Source: Amycolatopsis sp. CA-126428
GTDB lineage: Bacteria > Actinomycetota > Actinomycetes > Mycobacteriales > Pseudonocardiaceae
Length of the DNA: 64,000 nucleotides
Assembly (NCBI RefSeq): GCF_002904335.1
Contig: NZ_PPHF01000164.1
Location: 1 to 64,000, forward strand
Direction: 5' to 3'
In this document: in pieces, positions 16,184 to 24,030 of the stretch
Numbering within the stretch: the first letter of the stretch is position 1
Layout: each line of letters begins with the position of its first letter
Made by a program: the position numbers and the translations under genes
Notes under the pieces: generated by a model
The model's input: the letters and a program-made list of their open reading frames with translations, nothing else
Databases searched by the model: none
What the model was told of the DNA's origin: nothing

Positions 16184-16362
16184 GACCGGTGAGCGGGTAT
16201 CCAACCACCCGGCGCCGGTGACGGGCGTTCGGGAAAATTTCACCGCTTCACGGTCGCCGGCCACGAATCAGCGCCCACGGCGGAGGGGTTGTACCGCGGC
16301 GGGCCGGCGAAGTGCCGGTGCATCGGTCCCGGCCGAGCGGGGTACCCGGTGCGGCCGGGCCC

Positions 16363-16398
16363 GCGGCGGGCGGGGCTCGGCGATGCCCCGCCCGCCGC
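16363..16398 (-). terminator. Terminator of the ABC transporter-GH4 operon
   Basis: A perfect 14-bp G+C stem (arms GCGGCGGGCGGGGC and its complement) around an 8-base loop. It lies 19 bp beyond the stop of the GH4 gene on the minus strand and closes the four-gene operon. Confidence 0.8.
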
Positions 16399-16417
16399 CG
16401 ATTCCGGAAGCCGCGGG

Positions 16418-17725
16418 TCAGCGGCCGAGGACGGCTCGGAGGGCGGGCTGGAGCCGGTCGCCGTGGGCGCGGACCAGGTCGTCGCACAGCTCGAAGATCC
16501 GCTCGACCGGCAGCGCCGCCGCCGTGGCCGGGTCGGTCATCGCCGCGTGGCGGATGTGGTGTGGGTCGTCTTCGACGGCCGCGCGCACGACCAGGTCGTT
16601 GACGCTCAGGTACGTCCGGTTCAGGGCGGCGAGCTGCGGCGGCAGCGCGCCGATCCGCGTCGGCCGGACGCCGGTGTCGTCGGCCAGGCACGGCACCTCG
16701 ACCACGCCGCCGGACGGCAGGTTCTCGATCAGGCCCCGGTTGACGACGTTGCCGTAGATGGTCCGCGGGGTGCCGGTCAAGACACTGTGGACGATCTGCG
16801 GCGCGTATTCGCCGGTGCCTTCGACGGGCAGCGGCTCGTCGGCCGCGATCGCCCGGCGGGTCCGTTCGTACTCGGCTTCGTTCTCCGCGACGATGCCGAG
16901 GTAGTCCCCGATCGGCAGCCGCAGGCGCTCGATCTCGCTGTCGTGCTTGAGGTACCAGGGCACGTACTCGGCGGAGTGCTCGCTGGTCTCCGTCGGGTAG
17001 TAGCCGAGCCGCCGCAGCATGTCGAACCGGACGCGCCGCCGCAGCTGCCCGTCGGACTCGGCCAGCTCCCGCAGCCGCGGGTAGAGGTCGGCGCCCGCGT
17101 GCTCGAACCGCAGCACCCACGCCTGGTGGTTGACGCCGGCCGCGACGTAGGTGACCTCGTCGAACGGCACGCCGACGAGCTCGGCGAGACCGTGCACCGT
17201 CCAGTAGACCGAGTGGCACAGCCCGACGACCCGGGTCAGCCCGGTGGCCTCGCTCAGGTACTGGACGTTCATCGCCATCGGGTTCGTGTAGTTCAGCAGC
17301 CACGCCTCCGGGCAGACGTCGGCGATGTCTTCCCCGAGGGCCTTCAGGAAGGGGAACGTCCGCAGCGCGCGGAAGATCCCGCCGATGCCGAGGGTGTCCC
17401 CGATGGTCTGGCGCAGGCCGTAGCGCGCCGGGACCTCGAAGTCGGTGCGCGTCGCCTCGCCCATCCCGATCTGGACGATGTTCACGACGAAGTCCGCGCC
17501 CGACAACGCTTCCCGGCGGTTCGCGTGCGCGGTGAGCACCGGCTTGACGCCGCGCACTTCGGCGATCCGCCGGGCCGCGGCCAGCGCGGTGGCCAGCCGG
17601 TCCGGGTCGATGTCGTGCAGGGCGACGTGCACGCCGTCCAGTTCCGGGTAGGCGAACAGGTCGGCGAGCAGGCCCTGGGTGAACACGACGCTGCCCGCGC
17701 CGACGAAGGTGATCTTGACAGGCAT
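16418..17725 (-). CDS. GH4 alpha-galactosidase-type NAD- and metal-dependent glycosidase
   Basis: A 435-residue cytoplasmic GH4 enzyme. An N-terminal Rossmann segment VGAGSVVFTQG (residues 8-18) binds NAD; NYTNPMAMN is at 145-153; C170-H171 in GLCHS and H200 in GVNHQAW are the metal ligands typical of the MelA-like branch. GH4 enzymes cleave by transient oxidation at C3 of the sugar. Subfamily features point to alpha-galactosides rather than 6-phospho substrates. It is last in an operon with an ABC sugar importer, so it likely cuts imported oligosaccharides. Next to the GH114 and galactosamine genes, alpha-1,4-galactosaminides or alpha-galacto-oligomers from galactosaminogalactan are attractive substrates (inference). 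Confidence 0.88.
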   Translation of the reverse strand: MPVKITFVGAGSVVFTQGLLADLFAYPELDGVHVALHDIDPDRLATALAAARRIAEVRGVKPVLTAHANRREALSGADFVVNIVQIGMGEATRTDFEVPARYGLRQTIGDTLGIGGIFRALRTFPFLKALGEDIADVCPEAWLLNYTNPMAMNVQYLSEATGLTRVVGLCHSVYWTVHGLAELVGVPFDEVTYVAAGVNHQAWVLRFEHAGADLYPRLRELAESDGQLRRRVRFDMLRRLGYYPTETSEHSAEYVPWYLKHDSEIERLRLPIGDYLGIVAENEAEYERTRRAIAADEPLPVEGTGEYAPQIVHSVLTGTPRTIYGNVVNRGLIENLPSGGVVEVPCLADDTGVRPTRIGALPPQLAALNRTYLSVNDLVVRAAVEDDPHHIRHAAMTDPATAAALPVERIFELCDDLVRAHGDRLQPALRAVLGR

Positions 17726-17760
17726 GGAAATTCCGATCCGGTTCGTGCGGTGGGGACGCC

Positions 17761-18651
17761 TCAGCCCTTGAGTCCGCTGGAGGTGACCGACTGGATGAAC
17801 GTCTTCTGCGCGCCGAGGAAGGCCAGCAGCACGGGCAGCACGGTGATGACGTTGCCCGCCATCACCGCGGCCCAGTTCGTGTGGTGCTGGCCCTGGAACG
17901 TGGTGAGCCCCAGCTGCAGCGTGTAGGTCGTGTCGTGGTTGACCGCGATCAACGGCCAGGTCAGGTCGTTCCACGTGCTGAGGAACGTCAGCACGGCCAC
18001 CGTGCTCAGCGCGGGCCGCGACAGCGGGACCACGATGGTGAACAGCACGCGCAGCCGCGAACAGCCGTCGATCCAGGCCGCCTCTTCGAGTTCCCTCGGC
18101 AGCGACAGGAAGAACTGACGCAGCAGGAACACCGCGAACGGCGTCACCAGCGACGGCACGATGAGCGCACCCAGGCTGTCGATCAGGCCGAGCTTCTTCA
18201 TCACCAGGAACGTCGGGATCATGGTGAGCTGGAACGGGATCGCCATCGTCGCGACCATCAGCGCGAGCACCGCCCGCGAGCCGGTGAACCGCATCCGCGC
18301 GAACGCGTACCCGCCGAGCGTGCCGAACAGCAGGTTCGACACGACGGTCACCGCCGAGACGATCAGCGAGTTCGTGAACCAGCGCAGGAACAGCGCGTTC
18401 TCGAGGACGTAGCGGTATCCGGCGAAGTCCACCTGGGACGGCCACAGCGCGGGCGGGAACCGGTTGATCTCGGCGTTGCTCATCACCGAGCTGAGCAGCA
18501 GCCACACCAGCGGCGCCGCGAACAGCAGCGCCAGCGGTACGAGCAGCAGGTGCCACGGGCTGAAGGGCAGCCGGGGCCGGCGCAGCACGGGCAGCACGGC
18601 GGGGGTCGCGGGCACGTCGAGCCGGGCGGGCCGTGTCGGCTGTATCGTCAT
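17761..18651 (-). CDS. ABC sugar transporter permease, MalG type
   Basis: A 296-residue inner-membrane permease with about six membrane segments after a cytoplasmic N-terminus. The EAA loop is EEAAWIDGCSRLRVLFTIVVP, which contacts the ATPase. Its ATG overlaps the stop of the upstream permease (ATGA). No ATP-binding subunit is encoded in the operon; in actinobacteria such importers usually share the MsiK ATPase. It would form the translocation channel with the following permease. Confidence 0.92.
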   Translation of the reverse strand: MTIQPTRPARLDVPATPAVLPVLRRPRLPFSPWHLLLVPLALLFAAPLVWLLLSSVMSNAEINRFPPALWPSQVDFAGYRYVLENALFLRWFTNSLIVSAVTVVSNLLFGTLGGYAFARMRFTGSRAVLALMVATMAIPFQLTMIPTFLVMKKLGLIDSLGALIVPSLVTPFAVFLLRQFFLSLPRELEEAAWIDGCSRLRVLFTIVVPLSRPALSTVAVLTFLSTWNDLTWPLIAVNHDTTYTLQLGLTTFQGQHHTNWAAVMAGNVITVLPVLLAFLGAQKTFIQSVTSSGLKG

Positions 18652-19559
18652 CGGAGCGCCTTCCCGGGCCGGCGCAGCAGGCGGACGGCGATCACGACGA
18701 CCAGCAGGGCCAGCGCCAGCACGTAGGCCGACGCCGCGCCGTAGCCGGCGGTGAAGTTCTTGAACGCCTGCTCCCAGACGAAGTAGACGATGACCGTGGT
18801 CGAGCCGAGCGGGCCGCCCTTGGTCGTCACGTAGACCAGGTCGAACACCTGCAGCGACGTGATCAGCTGCCACAGCACGAGGAACGCCGTCACCGGGGTG
18901 ACCGCGGGCAGCGTCACGTGCCGGAGCACCCGCCACGTTCCGGCGCCGTCCAGCCGCGCGGCTTCGACCAGCGACGGCGGGACGTCCTGCAGCGCGGCCA
19001 GGTACACCACGACGCAGAAGCCGGTGCCGCTCCACAGCGTGATGCCGACCAGCACCAGCAACGCCTGGCCCGGGTCGGTCAGAAACCCTTGCGGCGAGAC
19101 GCCGAGGTGGTGCAGCAGGGAGTTGGCCGCGCCGAACTGCGGGTCGAGGATGAAGGAGAACAGCACGCCCTGGGCCGTCGCCGACAGCACGAACGGGACG
19201 AACACGAGCGTCCGGTAGACGCCGACCAGGCGGATGCGCCGGTTCAGCGCCTGTGCCAGCAGGAACCCGAACAGGATGCTGAGCGGCACGTAGAGCACCG
19301 TGTACAGCACGGTGTTTCCCACGGCCTGCGCGAAGTGCGGGTCCTGGGCGAGCGCGGCGTAGTTGTCCAGGCCGACCCAGCGGCTCGGCGTCACCAGGTC
19401 GTCGACCTGGAAGGACAGCACCAGCGACCAGAGCACCGGCACCACGCCGAGGCCGAGGATGATGAGCACGGCGGGGGAGACGTAGGCCCACGCGGCCGCG
19501 GTTTCGCGCCGCTGGCGTTGGCTCGGTGTGACGGTGATCGGCCTCGGCAGTCCGGGCAT
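18648..19559 (-). CDS. ABC sugar transporter permease, MalF type
   Basis: A 303-residue permease with six predicted membrane helices, starting with a short basic segment before the first helix (AYVSPAVLIILGLGVVPVLW). The EAA-type loop LVEAARLDGAGTWRVLRHV lies before the last two helices. It is the second gene of the operon, 9 bp after the binding protein gene and overlapping the next permease by 4 bp. With its partner it imports an oligosaccharide delivered by the lipoprotein. Confidence 0.92.
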   Translation of the reverse strand: MPGLPRPITVTPSQRQRRETAAAWAYVSPAVLIILGLGVVPVLWSLVLSFQVDDLVTPSRWVGLDNYAALAQDPHFAQAVGNTVLYTVLYVPLSILFGFLLAQALNRRIRLVGVYRTLVFVPFVLSATAQGVLFSFILDPQFGAANSLLHHLGVSPQGFLTDPGQALLVLVGITLWSGTGFCVVVYLAALQDVPPSLVEAARLDGAGTWRVLRHVTLPAVTPVTAFLVLWQLITSLQVFDLVYVTTKGGPLGSTTVIVYFVWEQAFKNFTAGYGAASAYVLALALLVVVIAVRLLRRPGKALR

Positions 19560-19568
19560 GGCGGCTCC

Positions 19569-20834
19569 CTATCGCGGAATGATCAGGGCGGCGTTCGCGG
19601 CCGCGGCGCAGTCGCGCATGGCGTCGGCCGGGGTCGCCCGGCCGAGCAGCACGGCGACGATCGCGGTGCCGAGCGCCGCCGACACCTGGGGGTAGGCCGG
19701 GTGCACGGGCCGGACGCGGGCGTTCTCCAGCGCGTCGACGAACACCGGCAGCCCCGGGGTCTCGGCGGTCTTGTCCTGCCACGCGGGCAGTTGCTGCGTC
19801 CGGCGGCTCAGCGGGAGGCTGCCCGCGCCGTCGTCCCAGCGGACGTCCTGCGCCGGGTCCGCCAGCCAGGACAGGAAAGTGCGGGCCGCCGTCACCCGTT
19901 CTTCGCCGTTGTCGAACAGCGTCCAGGTGTCCGGGCCGGAGATGGTGACTCCACGGCGGCTGAAGCTCGGCAGCGGCACGACCGCGTAGTCGATCCCGGC
20001 GTCGGCGATGTCGGGCAGCTGCCACGGGCCGGTCGGGACCATGCCGATGTGACCGGCTTCGAACGCCTGGTACATCTGCTCGCTGCCGGTCTTCGGGTCG
20101 AGGTAGACCGCGTGCGCCGCGGCGAGGTCGCGGAGGACTTCGAGGACGCGGACACCCTGATCGGCAAACCCGATGCCGCGCCCACCGGCGCCGATGACGT
20201 CGCCGCCGAGGTCCCAGATCATCGGCCACAGCCGCCACACGGTGTCCTCGTCGCCGGTGGCGGGCCACGCGGTGCCGAAGGTGCCGGTGCCCGGGTCGGT
20301 GAGCTTTCGCGCGGTGGCGACGAAGTCGGCCCACGTCCAGCCGGCGTCGGGCAGCGGGATCGCCGCGTTGGCGAACAGCTCCTTGTTGCACACCACGGCC
20401 AGCGAGTCGAGCAGCGCCGGGACCGCGCGGACGCGGCCGTTGACGGTGACCGCTTCGCGGGCCGGGGCCCAGAAGCCGGGGCCCGCGTCGACGAGGTCGG
20501 TGACGTCGACGACGCTGGGGCTGCGGGCCACGCTGGCGAGGTCCGAACCGAAGACGTAGGCGATGTCCGGGAACGACCCCGACGCGAGCGCCGCGGTGAT
20601 CTTCTGGAGCATCGCGTCGGCGAGGACCCCGCCGCCGAGGTCGATCCGGATCCCGGGGTGGGTCCGGTGGAAGTCCGCGACGAGCGTGTCGAGCACCTTC
20701 TTGCCGGTGTCGGTCTGGCCGTGCCAGATCTCGACGGTGACCGGGCCCCCGGTGGCCCGCGCCGGGCCGCAGCCGGCGAGGGCGGCACCGAGGGCCAGAC
20801 CACCGGCGCCGCGCAGGAATCCGCGGCGGTCCAT
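19569..20834 (-). CDS. ABC sugar-binding lipoprotein
   Basis: A 421-residue family 1 solute-binding protein. The start MDRRGFLRGAGGLALG has a Tat-like twin Arg and LAGC is the lipobox, with the lipid-modified Cys at residue 22. The mature part has the two-lobed binding-protein features VEIWHG, GSFPDIAYVFG and MVPTGPWQLP. It catches the sugar outside the membrane for the two permeases. Ligand specificity is not readable. Context with GH4, GH114 and galactosamine catabolism suggests alpha-linked galacto- or galactosamino-oligosaccharides. AAGG precedes the ATG. Confidence 0.9.
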   Translation of the reverse strand: MDRRGFLRGAGGLALGAALAGCGPARATGGPVTVEIWHGQTDTGKKVLDTLVADFHRTHPGIRIDLGGGVLADAMLQKITAALASGSFPDIAYVFGSDLASVARSPSVVDVTDLVDAGPGFWAPAREAVTVNGRVRAVPALLDSLAVVCNKELFANAAIPLPDAGWTWADFVATARKLTDPGTGTFGTAWPATGDEDTVWRLWPMIWDLGGDVIGAGGRGIGFADQGVRVLEVLRDLAAAHAVYLDPKTGSEQMYQAFEAGHIGMVPTGPWQLPDIADAGIDYAVVPLPSFSRRGVTISGPDTWTLFDNGEERVTAARTFLSWLADPAQDVRWDDGAGSLPLSRRTQQLPAWQDKTAETPGLPVFVDALENARVRPVHPAYPQVSAALGTAIVAVLLGRATPADAMRDCAAAANAALIIPR

Positions 20835-20863
20835 CAGGGTGCCTTGCCGGGGAACGGAAACGA

Positions 20864-20887
20864 CATCATCGAAAACTCCGGATGATG
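20864..20887. promoter_or_regulatory. Inverted repeat upstream of the ABC operon, possible operator
   Basis: CATCATC and GATGATG are separated by 10 bp, about 30 bp upstream of the binding-protein start codon. The position suits a repressor site. It shares only GAAACG and little else with the DeoR-type operators at 21.9 and 22.8 kb, so a different regulator is more likely. Confidence 0.35.
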
Positions 20888-21049
20888 GTGGGCACGACCC
20901 CGCCTCGGACTCTCGAAGAGGTCCTGGCGACTCAGTCCGGGCTCGCGGGGGAACCGACATACCGGCTGGGCATACCTCTGACGCCGGGTGTTCGTTCCGA
21001 CGTGGACAGCAGTAAAGCGAGCGCGATCGAACGTGTCAAGGTGCGCGCG

Positions 21050-21865
21050 TCAGCAGGTCTTGCGGACGTATCCGCTCGATCCCTGGGGCACCACGTAGAG
21101 GTCACGCCGGACGATGCTGATCTTGCTCTTCCACTCCGGGCAGGCCTTGCTCATGCCGGAAGCGGTGTACTCGACGTCGACCACCCGGTTGTTGAACGGG
21201 CCCGCGTAGTCGGCGCACTCCTCGTATTCCCCGCATTCTTCGGTGACGGCGAAGTCGAGGCCGTTGGCGACCCGGTTGCCGGCCAGTTCCGGGGTGTTCT
21301 TCTGGGCGATGGCGAGGTTCTTGCCGTGGGCGCGGGAGGACAGGAGCTTGATGTACTCCTGCGCGTGCGTGGTGGTGAGCAGGTTCTTCGACCGGCTGTA
21401 GCTGTCGTAGTTGTCCGGCTCGATCGCCTGGTAGCCCTTCGAGGCGCACGTGTCGATCCAGCTGCCGACCTTGGCCGCCACCCGGCTGCGCTTGTCGGCG
21501 GTGCGCAGGTCGAGCAGGGTTTCCTTCCAGTCGGGGTCGACGACCTTGTTGCCGTTCGCATCGCGGAGCAGCAGGTCGCTCGGCCAGTCGCCGTCCTGGC
21601 CTTCCTGGGCCTGGAAAGCGTTGAGGTAGCAGATGTTGTACTTGCCGCTCGCCGGGGCCGCCGAGACGTCGCGGCTGACGATCTGCACTCCCGACGGCGG
21701 GGTGTAGGCGCCGCCGATCTGGTAGTCGAACCCGGCGGCCTGCGGGGGCAGGGTGACCGCGGCCGAGGCGGGTGTGGCGGCCGCGGCGAGCACGCCGGCG
21801 GCCAGTGCGCCCGCCGCCGCGAACGAAGCCAGCCGCTTGCCGTGGACGGGGAGAGAGCGCTTCAT
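21050..21865 (-). CDS. Secreted GH114 endo-alpha-1,4-polygalactosaminidase
   Basis: A 271-residue secreted enzyme: signal peptide 1-36, then a single GH114 barrel. Family signatures are FDYQIGGAYTP (46-56), YNICYLNAFQAQ (76-87), YQAIEPDNYDSY (145-156) carrying the conserved Asp, and DFAVTEECGEY (204-214) carrying the catalytic Glu. GH114 enzymes cut alpha-1,4-linked galactosamine in polygalactosamine, fungal galactosaminogalactan and bacterial Pel. The gene has its own promoter with a DeoR-type operator directly upstream of the -35 hexamer, the same operator that precedes the galactosamine catabolic operon. It therefore looks like the extracellular first step of that pathway. Confidence 0.9.
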   Translation of the reverse strand: MKRSLPVHGKRLASFAAAGALAAGVLAAAATPASAAVTLPPQAAGFDYQIGGAYTPPSGVQIVSRDVSAAPASGKYNICYLNAFQAQEGQDGDWPSDLLLRDANGNKVVDPDWKETLLDLRTADKRSRVAAKVGSWIDTCASKGYQAIEPDNYDSYSRSKNLLTTTHAQEYIKLLSSRAHGKNLAIAQKNTPELAGNRVANGLDFAVTEECGEYEECADYAGPFNNRVVDVEYTASGMSKACPEWKSKISIVRRDLYVVPQGSSGYVRKTC

Positions 21866-21900
21866 CCGGACTCCATCATCGTCGGGGCTGTTGTCGGCGA

Positions 21901-21929
21901 AAGGTAGGCAGCCCGATCACCGCGGTCAA
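21901..21929 (-). promoter_or_regulatory. Promoter of the GH114 gene
   Basis: On the minus strand, TTGACC (-35, 21924-21929) and TACCTT (-10, 21901-21906) are separated by 17 bp, close to the housekeeping sigma consensus. It leaves a leader of about 28 bases before the ATG. The DeoR operator begins one base upstream of the -35. Confidence 0.7.
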
Positions 21930-21930
21930 C

Positions 21931-21957
21931 GAAACGCGCATTCGCGATGAGCGTTTC
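21931..21957 (-). promoter_or_regulatory. DeoR-type operator, copy 1 (GH114 promoter)
   Basis: An inverted repeat GAAACGC-N13-GCGTTTC of 27 bp, perfect in both 7-bp arms. Read on the minus strand it matches copy 2 (22786-22812) in 22 of 27 positions, including GAAACGCTCA and GAATGCGC. It adjoins the -35 of the GH114 promoter and overlaps the last two bases of the deoR stop codon. Confidence 0.8.
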
Positions 21958-22762
21958 AGCGGTGCCCGGCGGAACCGACCTCGACCACGGTGACCCGGAC
22001 CCCGGCCCGGCGGATCGCCGCGACCGCCCCGGCCGCGGCGGAGGCGTCGGTGATGACCTCGTGCACGTCCTGGATGTCACCCATGCGGGCGAGGGTGGAC
22101 CGCCCGAGCTTGCTGCCGTCGGCCAGCACGACCACCCGCTGGGCGCGGCCGAGCATGGCGCGGTTGGTCCGGGCCTCGTTCTCGTCGTGCGTGGTGATGC
22201 CCGCCGTCGCGTCGATGCCGTCCACGCCGACGAACGCCGTCCCGACGCTGATCGAGGCCAGCACGTGCTCGGCCCACGGGCCGACCAGCTCGTAGGACTG
22301 GGGCCGGGCGACGCCGCCGACGACGACCAGCTTCAGCCGGGGGTGCAGCGCCAGGTCCATCGCGATGTTCAACGCGTTCGTGACCACCGTCAGGTCCGCC
22401 CGGCCCGGCAGTTCCCGCGCGAGCTCACTCGTGGTCGACCCGCCGGTCAGGGCGATGACGTGCGGCCCGGTCGGCAGCGTGCGGATCGCCGCGTGCACGA
22501 TGGCGCGTTTGGCGTCCCGGGACCGGCCTTCCCGGTAGGGCGGCGGCACCTCGTTCGTGCGCCCCCGGGGCCGCGCGCCGCCGTGGGTGCGGGTCAGCAG
22601 CCGCTGCTCCTCCAGCTTCGCGAGGTCGCGCCGCAGCGTGGCGGCGGAGACACCGAAGCGCGCGCACAGCTCACCCACCTGCACCGAGCCGGCGTCCGCG
22701 AGCACCCGCAACATCTCCGAGAGCCGCTCGGCCCGGGTGGTGCCCCGCTTCCGTGTGGACAT
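21956..22762 (-). CDS. DeoR-family transcriptional repressor of amino sugar use
   Basis: A 268-residue regulator. The N-terminal winged helix-turn-helix is at about 10-65 (VQVGELCARFGVSAATLRRD, then THGGARP). The C-terminal effector domain is the phosphosugar-binding DeoRC fold with TGGSTTSELAREL and AFVGVDGIDATAGITTHD. The ligand is usually a phosphorylated sugar, here probably galactosamine-6-P or tagatose phosphate (inference). The gene lies between the GH114 gene and the divergent agaS operon, and both flanks carry the same operator. Its ATG lies 6 bases after a -10 hexamer, so the message is probably leaderless, and its -35 lies inside operator copy 2, which indicates autoregulation. Confidence 0.9.
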   Translation of the reverse strand: MSTRKRGTTRAERLSEMLRVLADAGSVQVGELCARFGVSAATLRRDLAKLEEQRLLTRTHGGARPRGRTNEVPPPYREGRSRDAKRAIVHAAIRTLPTGPHVIALTGGSTTSELARELPGRADLTVVTNALNIAMDLALHPRLKLVVVGGVARPQSYELVGPWAEHVLASISVGTAFVGVDGIDATAGITTHDENEARTNRAMLGRAQRVVVLADGSKLGRSTLARMGDIQDVHEVITDASAAAGAVAAIRRAGVRVTVVEVGSAGHR

Positions 22763-22768
22763 GGGCCG

Positions 22769-22796
22769 AGCCTACGACAGCCGGCGAAACGCTCAA
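22769..22796 (-). promoter_or_regulatory. Promoter of the deoR-type gene
   Basis: On the minus strand, TTGAGC (-35, 22791-22796) and TAGGCT (-10, 22769-22774) are 16 bp apart. The -35 lies within operator copy 2, and the -10 ends six bases before the ATG, so transcription would start at or very near the start codon. Confidence 0.55.
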
Positions 22797-22812
22797 TCCG
22801 AATGCGCATTTG
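22786..22812 (+). promoter_or_regulatory. DeoR-type operator, copy 2 (deoR/agaS intergenic)
   Basis: It begins GAAACGCTCA and continues after four to five bases with GAATGCGC and ATTTG; 22 of 27 positions equal copy 1 read from the minus strand. The right arm is imperfect. It lies 23 bp from the deoR start and 75 bp before agaS, so it can control both directions. I see no convincing -10 for the rightward promoter. Confidence 0.78.
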
Positions 22813-22887
22813 GACACCGGACCTTGCCCCCGCGGCGGGGAGCGGATGAGTCTCCGGAGGACGAACGGCAAATCGGAGGCAACACCT

Positions 22888-24030
22888 ATGAGCGGGAGCG
22901 TGCGGTGGTCCGGCGACAGCCGGACCGCGCGGGAGATCGGGCAGCAGCCCGATACCTGGATCCGGGTCGCGGACGTCGTGCGGCGGGCCCGGCCGGAGAT
23001 CGGGGAGCTGGTCGGCGCCGCCCTTTCCGGTACCGGCGCCAGGATCGTGCTGACCGGGGCGGGCACCTCGGCGTTCATCGGCGAGGTCGTGGCCCGTGAT
23101 CTGGCGAGCCACCTCGGCCGCCCGGTGGAGGCGATCGCGACCACGGAGATCGTCGCCGATCCGCGGGCCGTGGTCGTGGACGACCGGCCGATCCTGCTGG
23201 TGTCGTTCGCGCGCAGCGGCAACAGCCCCGAGTCCGTCGCCGCGGCGGAGCTGCTGCACCGGCTGGCTCCCGGGCTGTGGCACCTGGTGCTCACCTGCGA
23301 CCCGCGGGGGCAGCTCGCCCGGCAGTGGTCGGACGCGGAGAACGCCGTCGTGGTGGCCCTGCCGGACGAGGTGAACGACCGCGGCTTCGCGATGACCTCG
23401 TCGTTCACCGGCATGGCCTTGGCGGCGCTGCTCGCCTTCGGCCTGGACGTCGACGTCGAGGCGCTGGCGCGCGCCGGGGCGGCAGTGCTCGACGGTGCCG
23501 CGGACCGCGCCTCCGCGATCGCCGGCGCCAAGCCGGCCCGGCTGGTGTTCCTGGGCTCGGGACCGCTGCGCGGACTGGCCCGGGAAGCCGCGCTCAAGTG
23601 CCTGGAGCTGACCCGGGGCGAGGTGGTCGGCCTCGCCGATTCCGCACTGGGCTTCCGGCACGGGCCGAAGTCGGTGCTCGACGACCGCACGATCGCCGTG
23701 GTGTTCCGGTCCGTCGACCCGCACGCGCGGAAGTACGACGAGGACATCGCGCGGGAGCTGGTGCGGTCGCTCGGCGAGGAGCGGGTGGTCGTGGTGGGCG
23801 GGGACGACGGCGCGGATCTGGGTGGGGCGCGGTGCTGGCCCGTCCCGTCGCCGCCCGGCGTGCCCGTCGCGGCCTGGGCGCTGCTCGCCGTGATCGCGGC
23901 GCAGTCCACGGCCCTCGCCTGCTCGCTCGCGCTGGGCCTCACCCCGGACAACCCGTTCCCCGGCGGCGAAGTGAACCGCGTGGTGCAGGGCGTGGTCATC
24001 CACGAGTTCGATCCCACGGAGGTGAGCTGA
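22888..24030 (+). CDS. agaS: AgaS: galactosamine-6-phosphate deaminase/isomerase (SIS)
   Basis: A 380-residue protein with two SIS domains, colinear with E. coli AgaS. Shared segments include the N-terminal QQPDTWIR, TGAGTSAFIGEVVA (about 56-69), SFARSGNSPESVAA, NDRGFAMTSSFT, LGSGPLRGLAREAALK, ALGFRHGPKS and the C-terminal EVNRVVQGVVIH. AgaS converts galactosamine-6-P to tagatose-6-P and ammonia. GGAGG precedes the ATG. It is first in a five-gene operon; the DeoR operator lies upstream. No GalNAc-6-P deacetylase is in the operon, which fits free galactosamine as substrate. Confidence 0.9.
   Translation: MSGSVRWSGDSRTAREIGQQPDTWIRVADVVRRARPEIGELVGAALSGTGARIVLTGAGTSAFIGEVVARDLASHLGRPVEAIATTEIVADPRAVVVDDRPILLVSFARSGNSPESVAAAELLHRLAPGLWHLVLTCDPRGQLARQWSDAENAVVVALPDEVNDRGFAMTSSFTGMALAALLAFGLDVDVEALARAGAAVLDGAADRASAIAGAKPARLVFLGSGPLRGLAREAALKCLELTRGEVVGLADSALGFRHGPKSVLDDRTIAVVFRSVDPHARKYDEDIARELVRSLGEERVVVVGGDDGADLGGARCWPVPSPPGVPVAAWALLAVIAAQSTALACSLALGLTPDNPFPGGEVNRVVQGVVIHEFDPTEVS

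Noticed and set aside
20864..20887. Third DeoR-type operator before the ABC operon
   Set aside because: Only GAAACG near 20856 resembles the operator; the right arm and spacing do not fit. Kept only as an independent low-confidence repeat.
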